From Streptococcus sanguinis (GTDB lineage Bacteria > Bacillota > Bacilli > Lactobacillales > Streptococcaceae), in contig NZ_LR134002.1 in the NCBI RefSeq assembly GCF_900635155.1, positions 1,736,001 to 1,800,000 on the forward strand: DNA of 64,000 nt. Reading direction: 5' to 3'. The position numbers were made by a program, and so were the translations under genes. This document shows, in pieces, positions 19,910 to 30,409 of the stretch; within the stretch, counting starts at the first letter, position 1, and each line of letters opens with the position of its first letter. The notes below the pieces were generated by a model that worked only from the letters and a program-made list of their open reading frames with translations, was not told the origin of the DNA and made no database searches.

Positions 19910-20527
19910 ATGGCTAATAAAAAAGACTTTATCTTAGATACCGCACAAAAGCTTTTTATGGAGCAAGGCTTTGACCAGACCTCTATCTCCCAGATTTTAG
20001 AAGCAACTCAAATTGCCCGTGGTACTCTCTACTATTACTTTTCTTCTAAGGAAGAGATAATGGATGCCATCATTGAGCGAACTATTGAAAGAGCATTTAC
20101 GGCTTCTCAAGCCTTTGCCAATAATCGTGAACTAACTGTCCTAGAGCGCTTGTTTGGCAGCATATCTGCACTGAATCTCAATCACCAAGAGGGAGAGGAA
20201 GTGCTACTGCATCTCAATCAGCCACAAAATGCGCTCCTGCACGAAAAGACCAATCAAATTCTTCTTGAACGAGCACCCCAGATTTTACTTCCCATCATCC
20301 AAGACGGCATCGCCGCTGGAGACATGAAGACCGACTATCCCTACGAAAGCTTGGAAATGATTCTTACTTATTCGCTTCAAGTTTTTGGCAGCAGCTTTCA
20401 GGCTCTACCTCCAGAAAAACAGCAGCAAAAACTACAAGCTTTTCTCTATCTTTTAGAAACTATTTTTCACAGCCGGCAAGGCTACTTCAATCCCTTTCTA
20501 TCTTTGATTCAGACACAAAGCAGCTAG
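19910..20527 (+). CDS. TetR family regulator of the export operon
   Basis: 205 residues. TetR DNA-binding domain at about 1-50 (TSISQILEATQIARGTLYYYF is the helix-turn-helix) and a helical ligand domain. AAGGATG lies ahead of the ATG. It is the first gene of an operon with an MFS transporter, a permease and an ATPase. It probably represses them until a toxic compound binds; the ligand is unknown. Confidence 0.92.
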   Translation: MANKKDFILDTAQKLFMEQGFDQTSISQILEATQIARGTLYYYFSSKEEIMDAIIERTIERAFTASQAFANNRELTVLERLFGSISALNLNHQEGEEVLLHLNQPQNALLHEKTNQILLERAPQILLPIIQDGIAAGDMKTDYPYESLEMILTYSLQVFGSSFQALPPEKQQQKLQAFLYLLETIFHSRQGYFNPFLSLIQTQSS

Positions 20528-20589
20528 AAAGCTAAGCACTAGATTTACTATTTACACTTACTTGCCATTACAAGCATAAGGAGGCAACT

Positions 20590-21873
20590 ATGAAACAATC
20601 AGGTTTTAGACTCTTTTTATTGATTTGGATTGGAAGCCTCATTTCAGAAATCGGCTCTGGTATGACTTCTTTCGCTTTAGGTGTTTATATCTTCCAGCTG
20701 ACCGGTTTGGTTTCTGTTTCTTCTTTTGTTACCCTTTGTGCTTTCCTACCCGGTCTTTTGGTTACTCCTCTGGCTGGAATTCTGGCAGATCGCTATGACC
20801 GAAGATCGCTGATGGCCCTGGGAGATGGCCTGTCAGGCTTAGGAGTTCTCTGGATTTACTTTAGTCTTAAGAATCCTGCTTTGATTTTTATCTGTATCGG
20901 AGCTGCTATTAGCTCGCTCTTTTCAGCCTTGGTCAATCCAGCCTTTCGAGCTACAATTTCCGACTTGCTACCGGAGGATCAGTTATCAAAAGCAACTGGT
21001 TTGTCCCAGATTAATGGCATTGCTCGCTATCTGATTTCACCAGCCTTGGCTGGAATGATTTTGGCAAGTGGACATATCAGTACGATTCTGTTGCTGGACT
21101 TTTCAACCATTTTCGTGACAGTAGCCTGCACCTTGCTGGCTCGTAGGGCCATTCACACACAAGTTTATAGCAGTGATAGTCGTTTCTGGGCTGATTTCCT
21201 TAAAGGTTTTCAAATCGTCTATGGAAAAAAAGGCATCTGGATTTTAGTCCTAGCCGGAACAGGCTTTTCCTTCTTTCTGGGAACTGTCCAAATCCTGCTT
21301 TCTCCCTTGGTGCTGGCTTTCGCAGACGCCGAAACAGCCGGCTGGGTCATGACCATCTCCAGCAGCGGAATGCTGATAGGAGGCTTGGTTCTGGGGATAT
21401 TTGCTATCAAAAAACACTTCCACCGTATGCTCTGTCTCTCTCTATTTCTACTGGGACTCTTCATGGTTGGGCTGGGAATGAAGGAAAACTTCATCTGGAT
21501 TTGCAGCTTTGGCTTTCTCCTCTTTGCTGCCCTACCTTTCGCAAATACAGCCATTGACTATCTGGTCCGCATCAATATTAACAAAGCAGATCAAGGCAAG
21601 GTCTGGGGAACCATTGGGATTATTTCTCAGCTGGGCTATGTGCTAGCTTATGCTGGCATGGGTTGGGTCGCGGATACTCTTTTCAAGCCCTCGCTGACTT
21701 ACTTTGGCTGGCTGGCAAATTCTGTCGGAAAAATCATCGGTGTTGGAGGAGGCAGAGGCTACGGTCTGCTCTTTATCCTATCCGGTATCTCTATCAGCAT
21801 CGGTGCTTATCTGCTCTCCCGAGCACGTTCAGTAAAGGAGCTGGAATATGTTTCAACGCTTGATAAAAAATGA
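20590..21873 (+). CDS. MFS transporter (drug-export type)
   Basis: 427 residues and about 12 hydrophobic segments. The loop motif ADRYDRRSLMALGD after the second helix is the classical MFS motif A. The N-terminus FRLFLLIWIGSLISEIGSGMTSFALGVY resembles streptococcal macrolide and multidrug MFS pumps. GGAGG precedes the ATG. It overlaps the next gene by 26 bp, so it is co-expressed with the ABC export genes under TetR control. Confidence 0.88.
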   Translation: MKQSGFRLFLLIWIGSLISEIGSGMTSFALGVYIFQLTGLVSVSSFVTLCAFLPGLLVTPLAGILADRYDRRSLMALGDGLSGLGVLWIYFSLKNPALIFICIGAAISSLFSALVNPAFRATISDLLPEDQLSKATGLSQINGIARYLISPALAGMILASGHISTILLLDFSTIFVTVACTLLARRAIHTQVYSSDSRFWADFLKGFQIVYGKKGIWILVLAGTGFSFFLGTVQILLSPLVLAFADAETAGWVMTISSSGMLIGGLVLGIFAIKKHFHRMLCLSLFLLGLFMVGLGMKENFIWICSFGFLLFAALPFANTAIDYLVRININKADQGKVWGTIGIISQLGYVLAYAGMGWVADTLFKPSLTYFGWLANSVGKIIGVGGGRGYGLLFILSGISISIGAYLLSRARSVKELEYVSTLDKK

Positions 21874-24184
21874 TTTAAAAGAAAACAAAGTCAGCATGCT
21901 AGTCATTGGACTTTTCCTGCTTCTGACTCTGACTCTGAGCTTTGCAGCCACTCGCCTGACCGTTAGTCTCACTAGCTCGATTGAGCGCTTTGTGGAAACA
22001 GCTAAAAGTCCTCACCTACTACAGATGCACAGCGGAAACGTCAACCGAGAACGCCTGCAAAACTTCGTCCAGCAGCATCCGGAAATTGCCTCCTGGCAGC
22101 TGACAGACTTTGTCAACGTGGAAGGGTCAGCCATCCGCATCAATGGGCAAGACTCGCTTCAGGACAGCTCTCAGGATAATGGCTTTTCCAGTCAGAACCA
22201 AAACTTTGACTTTCTGCTGGATCAGAATAACCAGCCAGCCCAGCCTCGGCCGGGGCAAGTTTATATCCCCCTTTATTATTACAATAGCGGAAAAATCAAA
22301 ATTGGCGACAAAATAAGAGTCGGCAAGCTAGAGCTAACTGTCCAGGGCTTTATCCGAGATGCCCAGATGAATGCTGGTCTAGTCTCCTCCAAGCGCTTCC
22401 TCATCTCGCAAACTGATTTGCAGACTCTGAAAAAAGAAGCATTTGCATCTAATGAGAACCTGATTGCCTTTCGAGTGCATAAGCTTAGCCAAATCTCAGC
22501 TATCGAGCAAGCCTATAAAAATGCCGAGCTTGAGTCCAATGGACCGCCTATGATTACCTATCCGACCATCAAGATGATTAACGGCTTCAATGATGCTCTA
22601 GTCATCCTAGTCATGGGGCTGCTGGTTATGGCCATCATTGGCATCACCTTTCTCTGCATGCGCTTTGCCCTCTTGACCAAGATTCAAGAAGAACTGCAGC
22701 AGATTGCCGTTATGAAGGTGATGGGGTTACCCCAAAGCTTTATCGGCAGGGTCTATCTGACCAAGTATTATTTCTGCCTAGCTCTAGCAACCATCGCAGG
22801 CTGGGGACTGTCCTTTCTCCTGAGTTCTCCTTTTAAAAAGCAGATGGCACTGTCTATGGGGCAAAGTCCGACGCCCTTCTATAGCTATCTTTTGGAAATG
22901 CTAGTAGCTCTGTTGCTCTGTCTCTTGGTCTTCTGGCTGACTGCCCGTCCTCTCAGCTCCTTTAAGAAAATGACACCCGGCCAAGCTCTAAGATTAGCTT
23001 CTTCCAACAGTCTGACCGAGACGCGTTCTACTCCGAAAATGGGATTACCAACTATCCCCCTCTTAGACAGATCCTATTTCGCCCTAAAAACGATTCTGAA
23101 TCATAAAAAACTCTATTTGACTATCTTGCTCATTGTCAGTCTGATTAGCCTGCTTATCCTGCTGCCAGCCAGTCTCTACAGTACTGTGATGGACAAAAAT
23201 TTCATTCAGTATATGGGAGCTGGTCAGTCAGATGTGCTGGTTGATATTTCTCAGACTGATGATATCGATACCAAGGCTGCCCAGCTTCTGAAAGAACTGC
23301 AGGCAGACAAGGATATCGCAGAGATTAATCAGTACCAGAGCCAGAATTTCTCCTATCAAGACCAGCAAGGTCAAACACAGCAGTTGCGGGTAACTCTGGG
23401 AAACCATGCAGGATTTCCAGTCAAATACAGCCAAGGCCGCTATCCTAAAAACGAGCATGAAATTGCCCTCTCCAAGCTTAAGGCAGAAGAGCTCAAGCTA
23501 AAAGTAGGAGACAGCTTGACCTTGACGGTGGATGGTCAAGCACGAAAACTAAAAGTAGTCGGTATATACTCGGACCTGACTTACGGCGGCAAGACCGCCA
23601 AGGCTGTCTTTGTGGCAAAGCAAGCTCAAACACTCAATAGTCTGACGACCATCCGTCTTAAAGATACTAGCAACAAAGCTCAAAAAATCAACGAATGGAA
23701 AAAACGCTATTCCAACTATAAATTAACCGACGTAGAAGACTTTTTCCATCAAACTTTTGATGACACTCTGGCCATGCTCCGCCTGATTCAGACCAGCGTT
23801 TTCTGGACAGGACTCAGCATTGTCTTCATCCTTATGACTCTCTTTGTCTATATGATTTTCACCAAGGACCAAGCTGACTTGGCACTTTATCGGATGCTGG
23901 GATTTGGCAGTGAACGACTCAGGAGCCACTACCTGCTCGCCGTCTGCTTCATCTTGATGCTGGCTTTGGCAATAGCCGACCTGCTGCTCCTTAGTCTGGG
24001 GCAAGAAGTCTGCAGTCTGCTGCTCAGCAGCTTCGGTATCAGCAAGCTCCAGCTCATCACCAATAAGTCCTTTACTTTTCTATGGACACCGCTGGCTCTG
24101 CTTCTTAGTGGACTCACAGCAGCACACATCAGCCTCCGAGCGCTGAACAAGCTGGAAATTGGACGCTATCTCAAGGAACATTGA
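21848..24184 (+). CDS. FtsX-type ABC transporter permease
   Basis: 778 residues. Duplicated FtsX layout: an N-terminal helix (about 15-40), a large extracytoplasmic domain (about 45-245), three helices (about 250-385), another helix near 425, a second external domain, and three helices at the end. The RBS AAGGAG lies within the end of the MFS gene. With the ATPase gene 57 bp downstream it forms a MacB/LolCDE-like exporter, not an importer. The substrate is unknown. Confidence 0.87.
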   Translation: MFQRLIKNDLKENKVSMLVIGLFLLLTLTLSFAATRLTVSLTSSIERFVETAKSPHLLQMHSGNVNRERLQNFVQQHPEIASWQLTDFVNVEGSAIRINGQDSLQDSSQDNGFSSQNQNFDFLLDQNNQPAQPRPGQVYIPLYYYNSGKIKIGDKIRVGKLELTVQGFIRDAQMNAGLVSSKRFLISQTDLQTLKKEAFASNENLIAFRVHKLSQISAIEQAYKNAELESNGPPMITYPTIKMINGFNDALVILVMGLLVMAIIGITFLCMRFALLTKIQEELQQIAVMKVMGLPQSFIGRVYLTKYYFCLALATIAGWGLSFLLSSPFKKQMALSMGQSPTPFYSYLLEMLVALLLCLLVFWLTARPLSSFKKMTPGQALRLASSNSLTETRSTPKMGLPTIPLLDRSYFALKTILNHKKLYLTILLIVSLISLLILLPASLYSTVMDKNFIQYMGAGQSDVLVDISQTDDIDTKAAQLLKELQADKDIAEINQYQSQNFSYQDQQGQTQQLRVTLGNHAGFPVKYSQGRYPKNEHEIALSKLKAEELKLKVGDSLTLTVDGQARKLKVVGIYSDLTYGGKTAKAVFVAKQAQTLNSLTTIRLKDTSNKAQKINEWKKRYSNYKLTDVEDFFHQTFDDTLAMLRLIQTSVFWTGLSIVFILMTLFVYMIFTKDQADLALYRMLGFGSERLRSHYLLAVCFILMLALAIADLLLLSLGQEVCSLLLSSFGISKLQLITNKSFTFLWTPLALLLSGLTAAHISLRALNKLEIGRYLKEH

Positions 24185-24241
24185 CCTTAAGCAGATAGTT
24201 TCCGAGCGCTTAGCATTAATTCTACATCCGAGGAGAAGCCT

Positions 24242-24985
24242 ATGTTATTAGAAGCACATAACCTCAGCAAAAGCTATCAGGAAAATCAGGAGCCCATTCT
24301 CCGTGATTTGTCGCTAGAGATTGAAAGCGGCCAATTCATCGCCATCATGGGGCCGTCCGGCTGCGGGAAATCCACTCTTCTCAATCTTCTGTCCACCATT
24401 GACAAACCTGACCAAGGCCAGATTCTTTACCAGGGACAGGACTTGCTAGCTATGAAAGACAAGGACTTAGACCGCCTTCGCAGAGAGGCTTTCGGCTTTG
24501 TCTTCCAGCAGGCAACCTTCCTGAAAAATCTCAATATCCTAGACAATATCTGCCTACCAAGTATCATTGGTAAGAAAGGCAGTGAGCGAAAGGCAGCCTA
24601 TGAGCGAGCCAAGGAGTTAATGGCTCTGACTGGCATTAAGGACATTGCTCACCGCTCTATCCATCAGGTATCGGGCGGCCAGCTCCAGCGAGCCGGCATC
24701 TGCCGGGCTCTCATGAACCAGCCTCGAATCATTTTTGCTGACGAGCCGACAGGAGCGCTCAACTCTCAGGCTGGCCGTCAAGCTATGGAGCTCATGCAGC
24801 ACTTCCACCAGCAGGGCGCAAGTATTCTCCTGGTGACGCATGATGCCAGCGTGGCTACCTATGCAGACAAGGTCCTGCTCATTTTAGATGGCAAGATAAA
24901 AAAAGAAGTTCTATTTGACCCAGCTGCTAATCAGGATGAGCGACGTCAGCTGCTCTTGGCGGAGCTCAATCAGATTGGCATATAA
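24242..24985 (+). CDS. ABC transporter ATP-binding protein
   Basis: 247 residues. Walker A GPSGCGKST (near residue 37), a Q-loop (FVFQQATF), signature VSGGQLQRAGICRAL and Walker B IIFADEPTGALN, all of the LolD/MacB class that works with FtsX-type permeases. It is the last gene of the TetR operon, followed by a terminator. Confidence 0.93.
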   Translation: MLLEAHNLSKSYQENQEPILRDLSLEIESGQFIAIMGPSGCGKSTLLNLLSTIDKPDQGQILYQGQDLLAMKDKDLDRLRREAFGFVFQQATFLKNLNILDNICLPSIIGKKGSERKAAYERAKELMALTGIKDIAHRSIHQVSGGQLQRAGICRALMNQPRIIFADEPTGALNSQAGRQAMELMQHFHQQGASILLVTHDASVATYADKVLLILDGKIKKEVLFDPAANQDERRQLLLAELNQIGI

Positions 24986-24989
24986 GAAA

Positions 24990-25025
24990 AGAGGCCCTTT
25001 GGCAGAATGCCGGGGTCTCCTTTTT
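24990..25025 (+). terminator. Terminator of the TetR export operon
   Basis: Imperfect GAGGCCC..GGCA/TGCC..GGTCTC stem with a GAA loop, then T5. Confidence 0.65.
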
Positions 25026-25026
25026 A

Positions 25027-25035
25027 TGATATAAT
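25027..25035 (+). promoter_or_regulatory. Extended -10 of rsmG
   Basis: TGATATAAT (TGn plus perfect TATAAT) immediately after the previous terminator and 31 bp before the rsmG ATG. Confidence 0.5.
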
Positions 25036-25066
25036 AGGTTGAATACTGACAGATAAGGATGAAACT

Positions 25067-25780
25067 ATGACACCGCAAGAATTTTACCAGCTATTGAGCC
25101 AGCAGGGAATCGAGCTGACCGACCGCCAGAAAGACCAGTTTGAGCGTTATTTTGAACTCTTGGTCGAATGGAATGAAAAAATCAATCTGACAGCTATCAC
25201 CGAGAAGAATGAAGTCTATCTCAAGCATTTCTATGATTCAATAGCGCCCGTTTTGCAAGGCCTGATTGGTAATCAAGAGCTTAAGCTGCTGGACATCGGA
25301 GCCGGTGCTGGCTTTCCCAGCCTTCCTATGAAAATCATCTGCCCCCAGCTGGATGTGACTATCATTGACTCGCTCAACAAACGCATCAACTTCCTCAAAC
25401 TGCTGGCAGAGGAGCTGGAGCTGGACAAGGTTCATTTCTACCACGGCCGCGCAGAAGACTTTGCTCAGGACAAGGCTTTTCGGGCCCAATTTGACCTCGT
25501 CACCGCCCGTGCAGTCGCTCGGATGCAGGTTCTGTCTGAACTGACCATTCCCTATCTAAAAGTTGACGGGAAGCTCTTGGCTCTCAAAGCTTCTAATGCT
25601 CCAGAGGAACTGGAAGAAGCAAAAAATGCCCTCAACTTACTCTTTAGCAAGGTTCAAGACAACCTCAGCTATGCCCTGCCAAACGGTGACCCCCGCTTTA
25701 TCACAGTGGTTGAAAAGAAGAAAGAAACGCCCAACAAATACCCCCGCAAGGCCGGTATGCCAAATAAAAGACCATTATAA
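25067..25780 (+). CDS. rsmG: 16S rRNA (guanine527-N7)-methyltransferase
   Basis: 237 residues, the usual length. SAM-dependent methylation of G527 in 16S rRNA; loss gives low-level streptomycin resistance in other bacteria. The motifs [10 protein letters not shown] and [13 protein letters not shown] (SAM site) are present, as is the basic C-terminal tail. Single gene, with its own promoter and terminator. Confidence 0.95.
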   Translation: MTPQEFYQLLSQQGIELTDRQKDQFERYFELLVEWNEKINLTAITEKNEVYLKHFYDSIAPVLQGLIGNQELKLLDIGAGAGFPSLPMKIICPQLDVTIIDSLNKRINFLKLLAEELELDKVHFYHGRAEDFAQDKAFRAQFDLVTARAVARMQVLSELTIPYLKVDGKLLALKASNAPEELEEAKNALNLLFSKVQDNLSYALPNGDPRFITVVEKKKETPNKYPRKAGMPNKRPL

Positions 25781-25783
25781 AAA

Positions 25784-25814
25784 GAAAAATCAGTCAAGGA
25801 TTGTCTGATTTTTC
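25784..25814. terminator. Bidirectional terminator after rsmG
   Basis: GAAAAATCAG (25784-25793) pairs with CTGATTTTTC (25805-25814). It serves rsmG and the converging small membrane-protein gene. Confidence 0.85.
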
Positions 25815-25831
25815 TTCGCTATTAAAGAATA

Positions 25832-26413
25832 TTATTTTTTTGCTTCATTATAGATTCTAATCTGAGAGGCGACTTGATTCACCACATCTAAAAACTGTAA
25901 TAGTTCAACATAATTTTGATTAGTATATCGTCCCAGATGCAGACGAATATCTTTATTGGCACTCATGGGACTATAATACAAATATAGATGAGGATACTTG
26001 ACGTACTTGTTCTCTTGAACTTTCTCAATCTTAATAGTCAAATCAGTTAAATCAGAAAGCATAAGAAACTGAAAATAGGTATCATCTCGTATGATTGCAT
26101 CCTTATAAAGATAAAGAGATAGTTTTTCACGTGAATAGCGAGACTGGCTATAAATCTTGTAAAACTTCTTCTCCAGCTCCGGATAATGAGAATAAAGCTT
26201 CTGATAGCTCTGCAAGCTCTTTTGCTTAGTAATCCAAGCAAGCCAGGTAAAGAGTGCACTCATCAGTAGTAGCAAAGCAGCAAAAATCAAGGATGCCCAA
26301 AAGCCAAATTCGTCTGCATGTGGCATATAGAAGAGAAAAATTATACCTCCTAAACCATATAAAATAGGAAATAATAAGTCCTTACGGAATCTACTCTTTA
26401 TTCTTTCTTCCAC
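25832..26413 (-). CDS. Unknown two-helix membrane protein
   Basis: 193 residues from a GTG start preceded by AGGAGG at a rather long 11 bp. Two hydrophobic segments (about 13-30 and 35-58), then a Tyr- and Lys-rich soluble part. No family recognised; in layout it resembles the YcxB-like protein at 2286-2774, but no sequence link is claimed. It lies 50 bp after ecfT on the same strand and could be read from that operon. Confidence 0.65.
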   Translation of the reverse strand: MEERIKSRFRKDLLFPILYGLGGIIFLFYMPHADEFGFWASLIFAALLLLMSALFTWLAWITKQKSLQSYQKLYSHYPELEKKFYKIYSQSRYSREKLSLYLYKDAIIRDDTYFQFLMLSDLTDLTIKIEKVQENKYVKYPHLYLYYSPMSANKDIRLHLGRYTNQNYVELLQFLDVVNQVASQIRIYNEAKK

Positions 26414-26463
26414 CTAGTAGTTATCCTCCTAATATATATTAAACGAAGTTCACACACTTTATC

Positions 26464-27300
26464 CTATCTCCACGGATTGTAAAAGCGACCGTGATTGACT
26501 GCGAAGAGGGCAAAGCAGAGCAATAGAAAGGTGACTGCCAGTGTCAGCACCAGCATATCTCGTCTGCTTAGAGCCTGATAGGTATACCAGGTGCGTTTTT
26601 TATTTTTTCCGAAACGGCGCAGCTCCATGGCCGTGGCAATGGTATTGATGCGCTCTAGTGAGCTGAAAATCAGCGGAATGATAATCTGCAAATTTCCCTT
26701 CACGCGCTGAGACAGTTTGGCTTTCTTGGATAATTCCTGACCACGCGCTTCCTGAGACATCCGAATCAGGAAAAATTCTTCCTGCAAATCTGGAATATAG
26801 CGGAGCGTCAGACTGACTGCGTAAGCAATTTTATAGGAAATACCAAGCTGATGAAGGCTGGAAGCAAACTGACTGGGATGGGTTGTCATGAGGAAAATCA
26901 CTGCCAGAGGTATAGTAGAAACATACTTGAGCAGGAGATTAAAGAGGTAGAACAGCTCCTGAGCTGTTAGATTATAAGCTCCCCATCCGGTCCAGAGGAC
27001 ATCTTTGGCTCCATAGATATCAACACCATACTGAGGCGCAAAAAGATAGACCATCACTAAGTTAAGAGCAGCAAAGGATGCCGCAAAGACTAAAACAAAT
27101 GAAATGTCTCGGATGCGGATACGGGACAGCCGAAAGAGACAGAGGGACAGCAGGGCTAGCCCCAGCAAAAAGCGAGTATCGTAACTAATCATGGCCGCCA
27201 CTGATACCAGAACGAAGAACAGCATCTTGCTGGCACCGGACAGACTATGAAGAAACGTCTCGCCTGCATGGTAGCCGATTAATTTTCGCTGATTAAGCAT
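26464..27300 (-). CDS. ECF transporter transmembrane protein (EcfT/CbiQ type)
   Basis: 278 residues. Membrane coupling subunit of an energy-coupling-factor vitamin/nutrient importer. Several N-terminal helices, then the cytoplasmic coupling helices with the two Ala-Arg type motifs (SQEARGQE and AMELRRFG) that contact the ATPases, and a final helix. It overlaps the double-ATPase gene by 8 bp. The S component expected with this pair is not adjacent; see 38270-38812. Confidence 0.88.
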   Translation of the reverse strand: MLNQRKLIGYHAGETFLHSLSGASKMLFFVLVSVAAMISYDTRFLLGLALLSLCLFRLSRIRIRDISFVLVFAASFAALNLVMVYLFAPQYGVDIYGAKDVLWTGWGAYNLTAQELFYLFNLLLKYVSTIPLAVIFLMTTHPSQFASSLHQLGISYKIAYAVSLTLRYIPDLQEEFFLIRMSQEARGQELSKKAKLSQRVKGNLQIIIPLIFSSLERINTIATAMELRRFGKNKKRTWYTYQALSRRDMLVLTLAVTFLLLCFALFAVNHGRFYNPWR

Positions 27301-28978
27301 GCTTGCCCTCCTTTTTTTGCATATAAAACTCGGTCAAAGCCAGAGGGTCGGAATCAATCTTCTCAGCCAGAGCAAAGATTGACGTTTCTTTTAGATGAGC
27401 CGCTGCAATCAACTCTTGATCTGTCAGCACCTGAGCAGGCGCCTTATCGGCTAACATCTGACCATCCACCACAACCACTGCCCGATCTGAGTAATCCAGC
27501 ATCAGCTGCATATCGTGCGTAATCATGATAATCGTATGTCCCTGCTGGTTGAGCTCGTCTAGAAAGTCCATCATCTCTGTATAATGGCACTGGTCTTGAC
27601 CAGCTGTCGGCTCATCCAAGAGGATAATCTCTGGATTCAGCACCAAGATAGACGCAATGGTCACCCGCTTCTTCTGGCCGAAAGACAGGGCTGAAATCGG
27701 CCAACTACGAAATTCATAGAGTCCGCAGGTCTTGAGAGCTGCATGGACTCGCTCTTCGATTTCCGCTTCTGCCAGTCCGCGCAAGCGCAAGCCTAGGGCC
27801 ACTTCATCAAAAATCATGGCTGCCGAAATCATCTGATTGGGATTCTGCAGGACATAGCCAATCCGCTCAGCTCGCTCCTTGATGGAGTCTCCTTTGATGT
27901 CCTGACCTTTCCACCTATAGCTCCCATCAGTCTCGATAAACTGACAGAGGGCCTTGGCCAGGGTTGACTTACCAGCTCCATTTTTACCAACGATAGCTAT
28001 CCGCTCACCCTTGAAAATCTTCAGGCTGATATCCTGCAATATAGGCTTGCCGACGCTCTGGTAAGCAAAGGAAACGTGCTCCAATTCCAGTAAAGGCTCC
28101 TGAGGCTCTTTGTCAGAGTCAGACCAGTTTCTTCCCTCAAAGGTCACATCTGCCAGCTGCAACTGATCCAAACGGGACAATCCCTCAGTCTTTTCCACAT
28201 CAACACCCAGCTGGCGTAGAGTCGTAATGTAGAGCGGCTCGCGAATGCCATTTTCAGCTAGCAGTTGTGTTCTGAGCAGGTCATCTGGCTGTCCATTAAA
28301 GAGAATGCGTCCGTCATTGATAAGCACAATTCTGTCTACCGGTCTGTAAAGAACATCTTCCAAGCGGTGCTCGATAATCAGAGTCGTCGTTGCTGTCTCC
28401 CGATGAAGCTGGTCAATCAAATCAATGGTATCCTGCCCTGACTTGGGATCCAGATTGGCCAAGGGCTCGTCAAAAAGCAGAATAGGACTCTCGTCAATCA
28501 AAACCCCAGCCAAACTGACGCGCTGCTTTTGACCGCCTGATAAATCCTGGGGCCGATGCTGCAAAAGCTCTGATAAATCCAGCTTCTCTGACCAGGTTTG
28601 GACTTTTTCTCGCATAAGCGACAGCTCCATCACGTCATTTTCCAGCGCAAAGGCCAAATCTTCTGCTACGCTAAGCCCGATAAACTGGCCATCCGTATCC
28701 TGCAAGACCGTGCTGACTAGATTGGACTTATCATAAATACTGGATTCAAAGGCTGACTGCCCCTTAATCAAGAGCTGACCGCTGGCCTCTCCTTTATAAA
28801 TGTTAGGTATAATTCCATTGAGACACTGGCCCAGCGTTGATTTACCAGAGCCAGACGGACCAACAATCAGAACCTTTTCCTCCTCGTAAATAGTCAGATT
28901 GATCTGCTTCAGGGTCGGCTCAGACTGGGCTTGATATTGAAAGCTAAAGTCTTCAAATTGGATAATTGGTTTTTTCAT
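27293..28978 (-). CDS. Double ATPase of an ECF transporter (YkoD-like)
   Basis: 561 residues with two ABC ATPase domains in one chain: Walker [10 protein letters not shown] near residue 39 and GKNGAGKST near 330; signatures LSGGQKQR and LSFGQKKR; Walker [12 protein letters not shown] and [11 protein letters not shown]. This fused arrangement belongs to the dedicated (group I-like) ECF systems that pair with UPF0397 or YkoE S components. It is 9 bp downstream of the nucleoside phosphorylase and overlaps ecfT. Confidence 0.92.
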   Translation of the reverse strand: MKKPIIQFEDFSFQYQAQSEPTLKQINLTIYEEEKVLIVGPSGSGKSTLGQCLNGIIPNIYKGEASGQLLIKGQSAFESSIYDKSNLVSTVLQDTDGQFIGLSVAEDLAFALENDVMELSLMREKVQTWSEKLDLSELLQHRPQDLSGGQKQRVSLAGVLIDESPILLFDEPLANLDPKSGQDTIDLIDQLHRETATTTLIIEHRLEDVLYRPVDRIVLINDGRILFNGQPDDLLRTQLLAENGIREPLYITTLRQLGVDVEKTEGLSRLDQLQLADVTFEGRNWSDSDKEPQEPLLELEHVSFAYQSVGKPILQDISLKIFKGERIAIVGKNGAGKSTLAKALCQFIETDGSYRWKGQDIKGDSIKERAERIGYVLQNPNQMISAAMIFDEVALGLRLRGLAEAEIEERVHAALKTCGLYEFRSWPISALSFGQKKRVTIASILVLNPEIILLDEPTAGQDQCHYTEMMDFLDELNQQGHTIIMITHDMQLMLDYSDRAVVVVDGQMLADKAPAQVLTDQELIAAAHLKETSIFALAEKIDSDPLALTEFYMQKKEGKHA

Positions 28979-28987
28979 CTTATTTCT

Positions 28988-29749
28988 CTATAGTGCCAGA
29001 GCGATTTGAATCGCTAGATTGGCAATCTTATCTTTTTCGTCTAAGTCTGCATGATTGGCAAGGTTGCGCATATCCCAAGCTTCCTCAGACAAGTGGTCTG
29101 CTGCATAAAAGAACTGGCAGACGGTTATCTCTCGAAAAGCTGCTAAAGCTGCTACAGCTGAGCATTCCATATCCACACAGATAGCTCCCTCAGCCTTTCT
29201 CTGGCGAAGCTTAGCTGGCGTCTCACGGTAAATGCCGTCTGTCGTCCAGACCTTGCCCTTGCTATGGGAAATACCGCGCTCATCCAGAAAAGCCGTCAAA
29301 AAGTCTTTCAAGTCAAGATTGACTTCCTGCTCACGGCTAGCTGGCTGGTAGTGATAGCTAGTCCCCTCATCACGCAGGGCCTCCGTCGGGATAATGATGG
29401 ACGTTTCCTTAATCTCCTCATCCAAGATGCCGCAAGTACCGAAAAGAACCAGCTTCTTCATGCCAAACGCAATCAAGTCTTCCAGAATGGCTACACAAGC
29501 CGAAGCTCCAACAGGTGCATTGAAGAGAGCCAGTTCCCGTCCATCCACGAAAACACGATAGATAGGAATTTCAATATTTGCCATGCTAGTCGTCGTAATC
29601 AGCTCATGTTCAAAATCCGCCAACATCCGCGCAAAAGTCTCTCTGGCAAAGCAGGAAACAGCCGTCTCCGGAAAGCCTTCTATGGATTCATTCAAGTCTT
29701 CTGGGTTGATGATGGCCTTGCGACTTTGGTCAAATTCTTCAAGTATCAT
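28988..29749 (-). CDS. Nucleoside phosphorylase
   Basis: 253 residues of the PNP/UDP phosphorylase family, with the phosphate- and nucleoside-binding blocks (VLFGTCGILD, then CVDMECSAVAALAAF with the ribose-binding Met-Glu). It cleaves a nucleoside with phosphate to base and ribose-1-phosphate. Closest in type to uridine phosphorylase-like enzymes; the substrate is not determinable. It heads the operon with the ECF double ATPase and EcfT, suggesting that the imported substrate is nucleoside- or base-related (inference). Confidence 0.85.
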   Translation of the reverse strand: MILEEFDQSRKAIINPEDLNESIEGFPETAVSCFARETFARMLADFEHELITTTSMANIEIPIYRVFVDGRELALFNAPVGASACVAILEDLIAFGMKKLVLFGTCGILDEEIKETSIIIPTEALRDEGTSYHYQPASREQEVNLDLKDFLTAFLDERGISHSKGKVWTTDGIYRETPAKLRQRKAEGAICVDMECSAVAALAAFREITVCQFFYAADHLSEEAWDMRNLANHADLDEKDKIANLAIQIALAL

Positions 29750-29936
29750 AGGCTTGCTCTCTTATCCCTCTCTTCCTGATGAAACAGCCAGCAGATGTCT
29801 ACTGACTTCATCTTACCATTGTATCATAAAAAGGCGGTCTGCTGAACGCTGCCTGCATATTTTCTACATAGCAAAAGCCATAGGCAAGCTCTATAGCTAC
29901 ACGTGAAGTGAATGCTTTGTCCAATGTTTTTCCAAC

Positions 29937-29964
29937 AAAAAAGACTGGGAACAACTCCCAATCT
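29937..29964 (-). terminator. Terminator after the SemiSWEET gene
   Basis: AGACTGGGA (29942-29950) pairs with TCCCAATCT (29956-29964), with a G-T mismatch pair and a U6 run on the minus strand. Confidence 0.8.
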
Positions 29965-29968
29965 CATC

Positions 29969-30229
29969 TTACATAAGGGCTGTAGCAGCAGTAATCAAGC
30001 CAAATACGATGCCCGGCATATTAGCTGCTGCCAAAGGAATGTCTCTTTTCTCTTTAAATAGGCCATAAATGACCCAGAGAGTACAGTTTAGAGCAGCTAC
30101 TGAAGGCTGGATAAAATCGCCCTTGTTGCCAGCTAGATTATTCATAATCTGTGGGATATAGGAAACATACATCATAACAGACATAAAAGTAGCCACCCAG
30201 CCCAAGATTAGCATGTGTTTTTCTTTCAT
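29969..30229 (-). CDS. SemiSWEET sugar transporter
   Basis: 86 residues with three hydrophobic segments and a PQ motif in the first (SYIPQIMNNL), followed by a conserved Trp/Asn region (NCTLWVIYGLFKEKRD). SemiSWEETs work as dimers moving mono- or disaccharides down their gradient. AGGAG precedes the ATG. Single gene. A TCACAA-AA-TTGTGA dyad lies about 95-105 bp upstream (30322-30335), of unknown use. Confidence 0.88.
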   Translation of the reverse strand: MKEKHMLILGWVATFMSVMMYVSYIPQIMNNLAGNKGDFIQPSVAALNCTLWVIYGLFKEKRDIPLAAANMPGIVFGLITAATALM

Positions 30230-30352
30230 TTCGTTCTCCTTTTTATAAAACTGACCTCTATTCTATAGCTTCTTTTTGAAATTTTCAAGATATTTTCAAT
30301 AATGTTATCAAAAAGAAAAGAGTCACAAAATTGTGAGAACTGCTGACAGACC

Positions 30353-30376
30353 TAAAAAAGCCGCCTTTTGGCAGCT
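30353..30376 (-). terminator. Terminator after the DUF4299-like gene
   Basis: AGCCGCC/GGCAGCT (30359-30365 and 30370-30376) around TTTT, then U6 on the minus strand. Confidence 0.8.
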
Positions 30377-30409
30377 CTGTTAAGATTCACAAAGTAGATT
30401 TTCCTAACG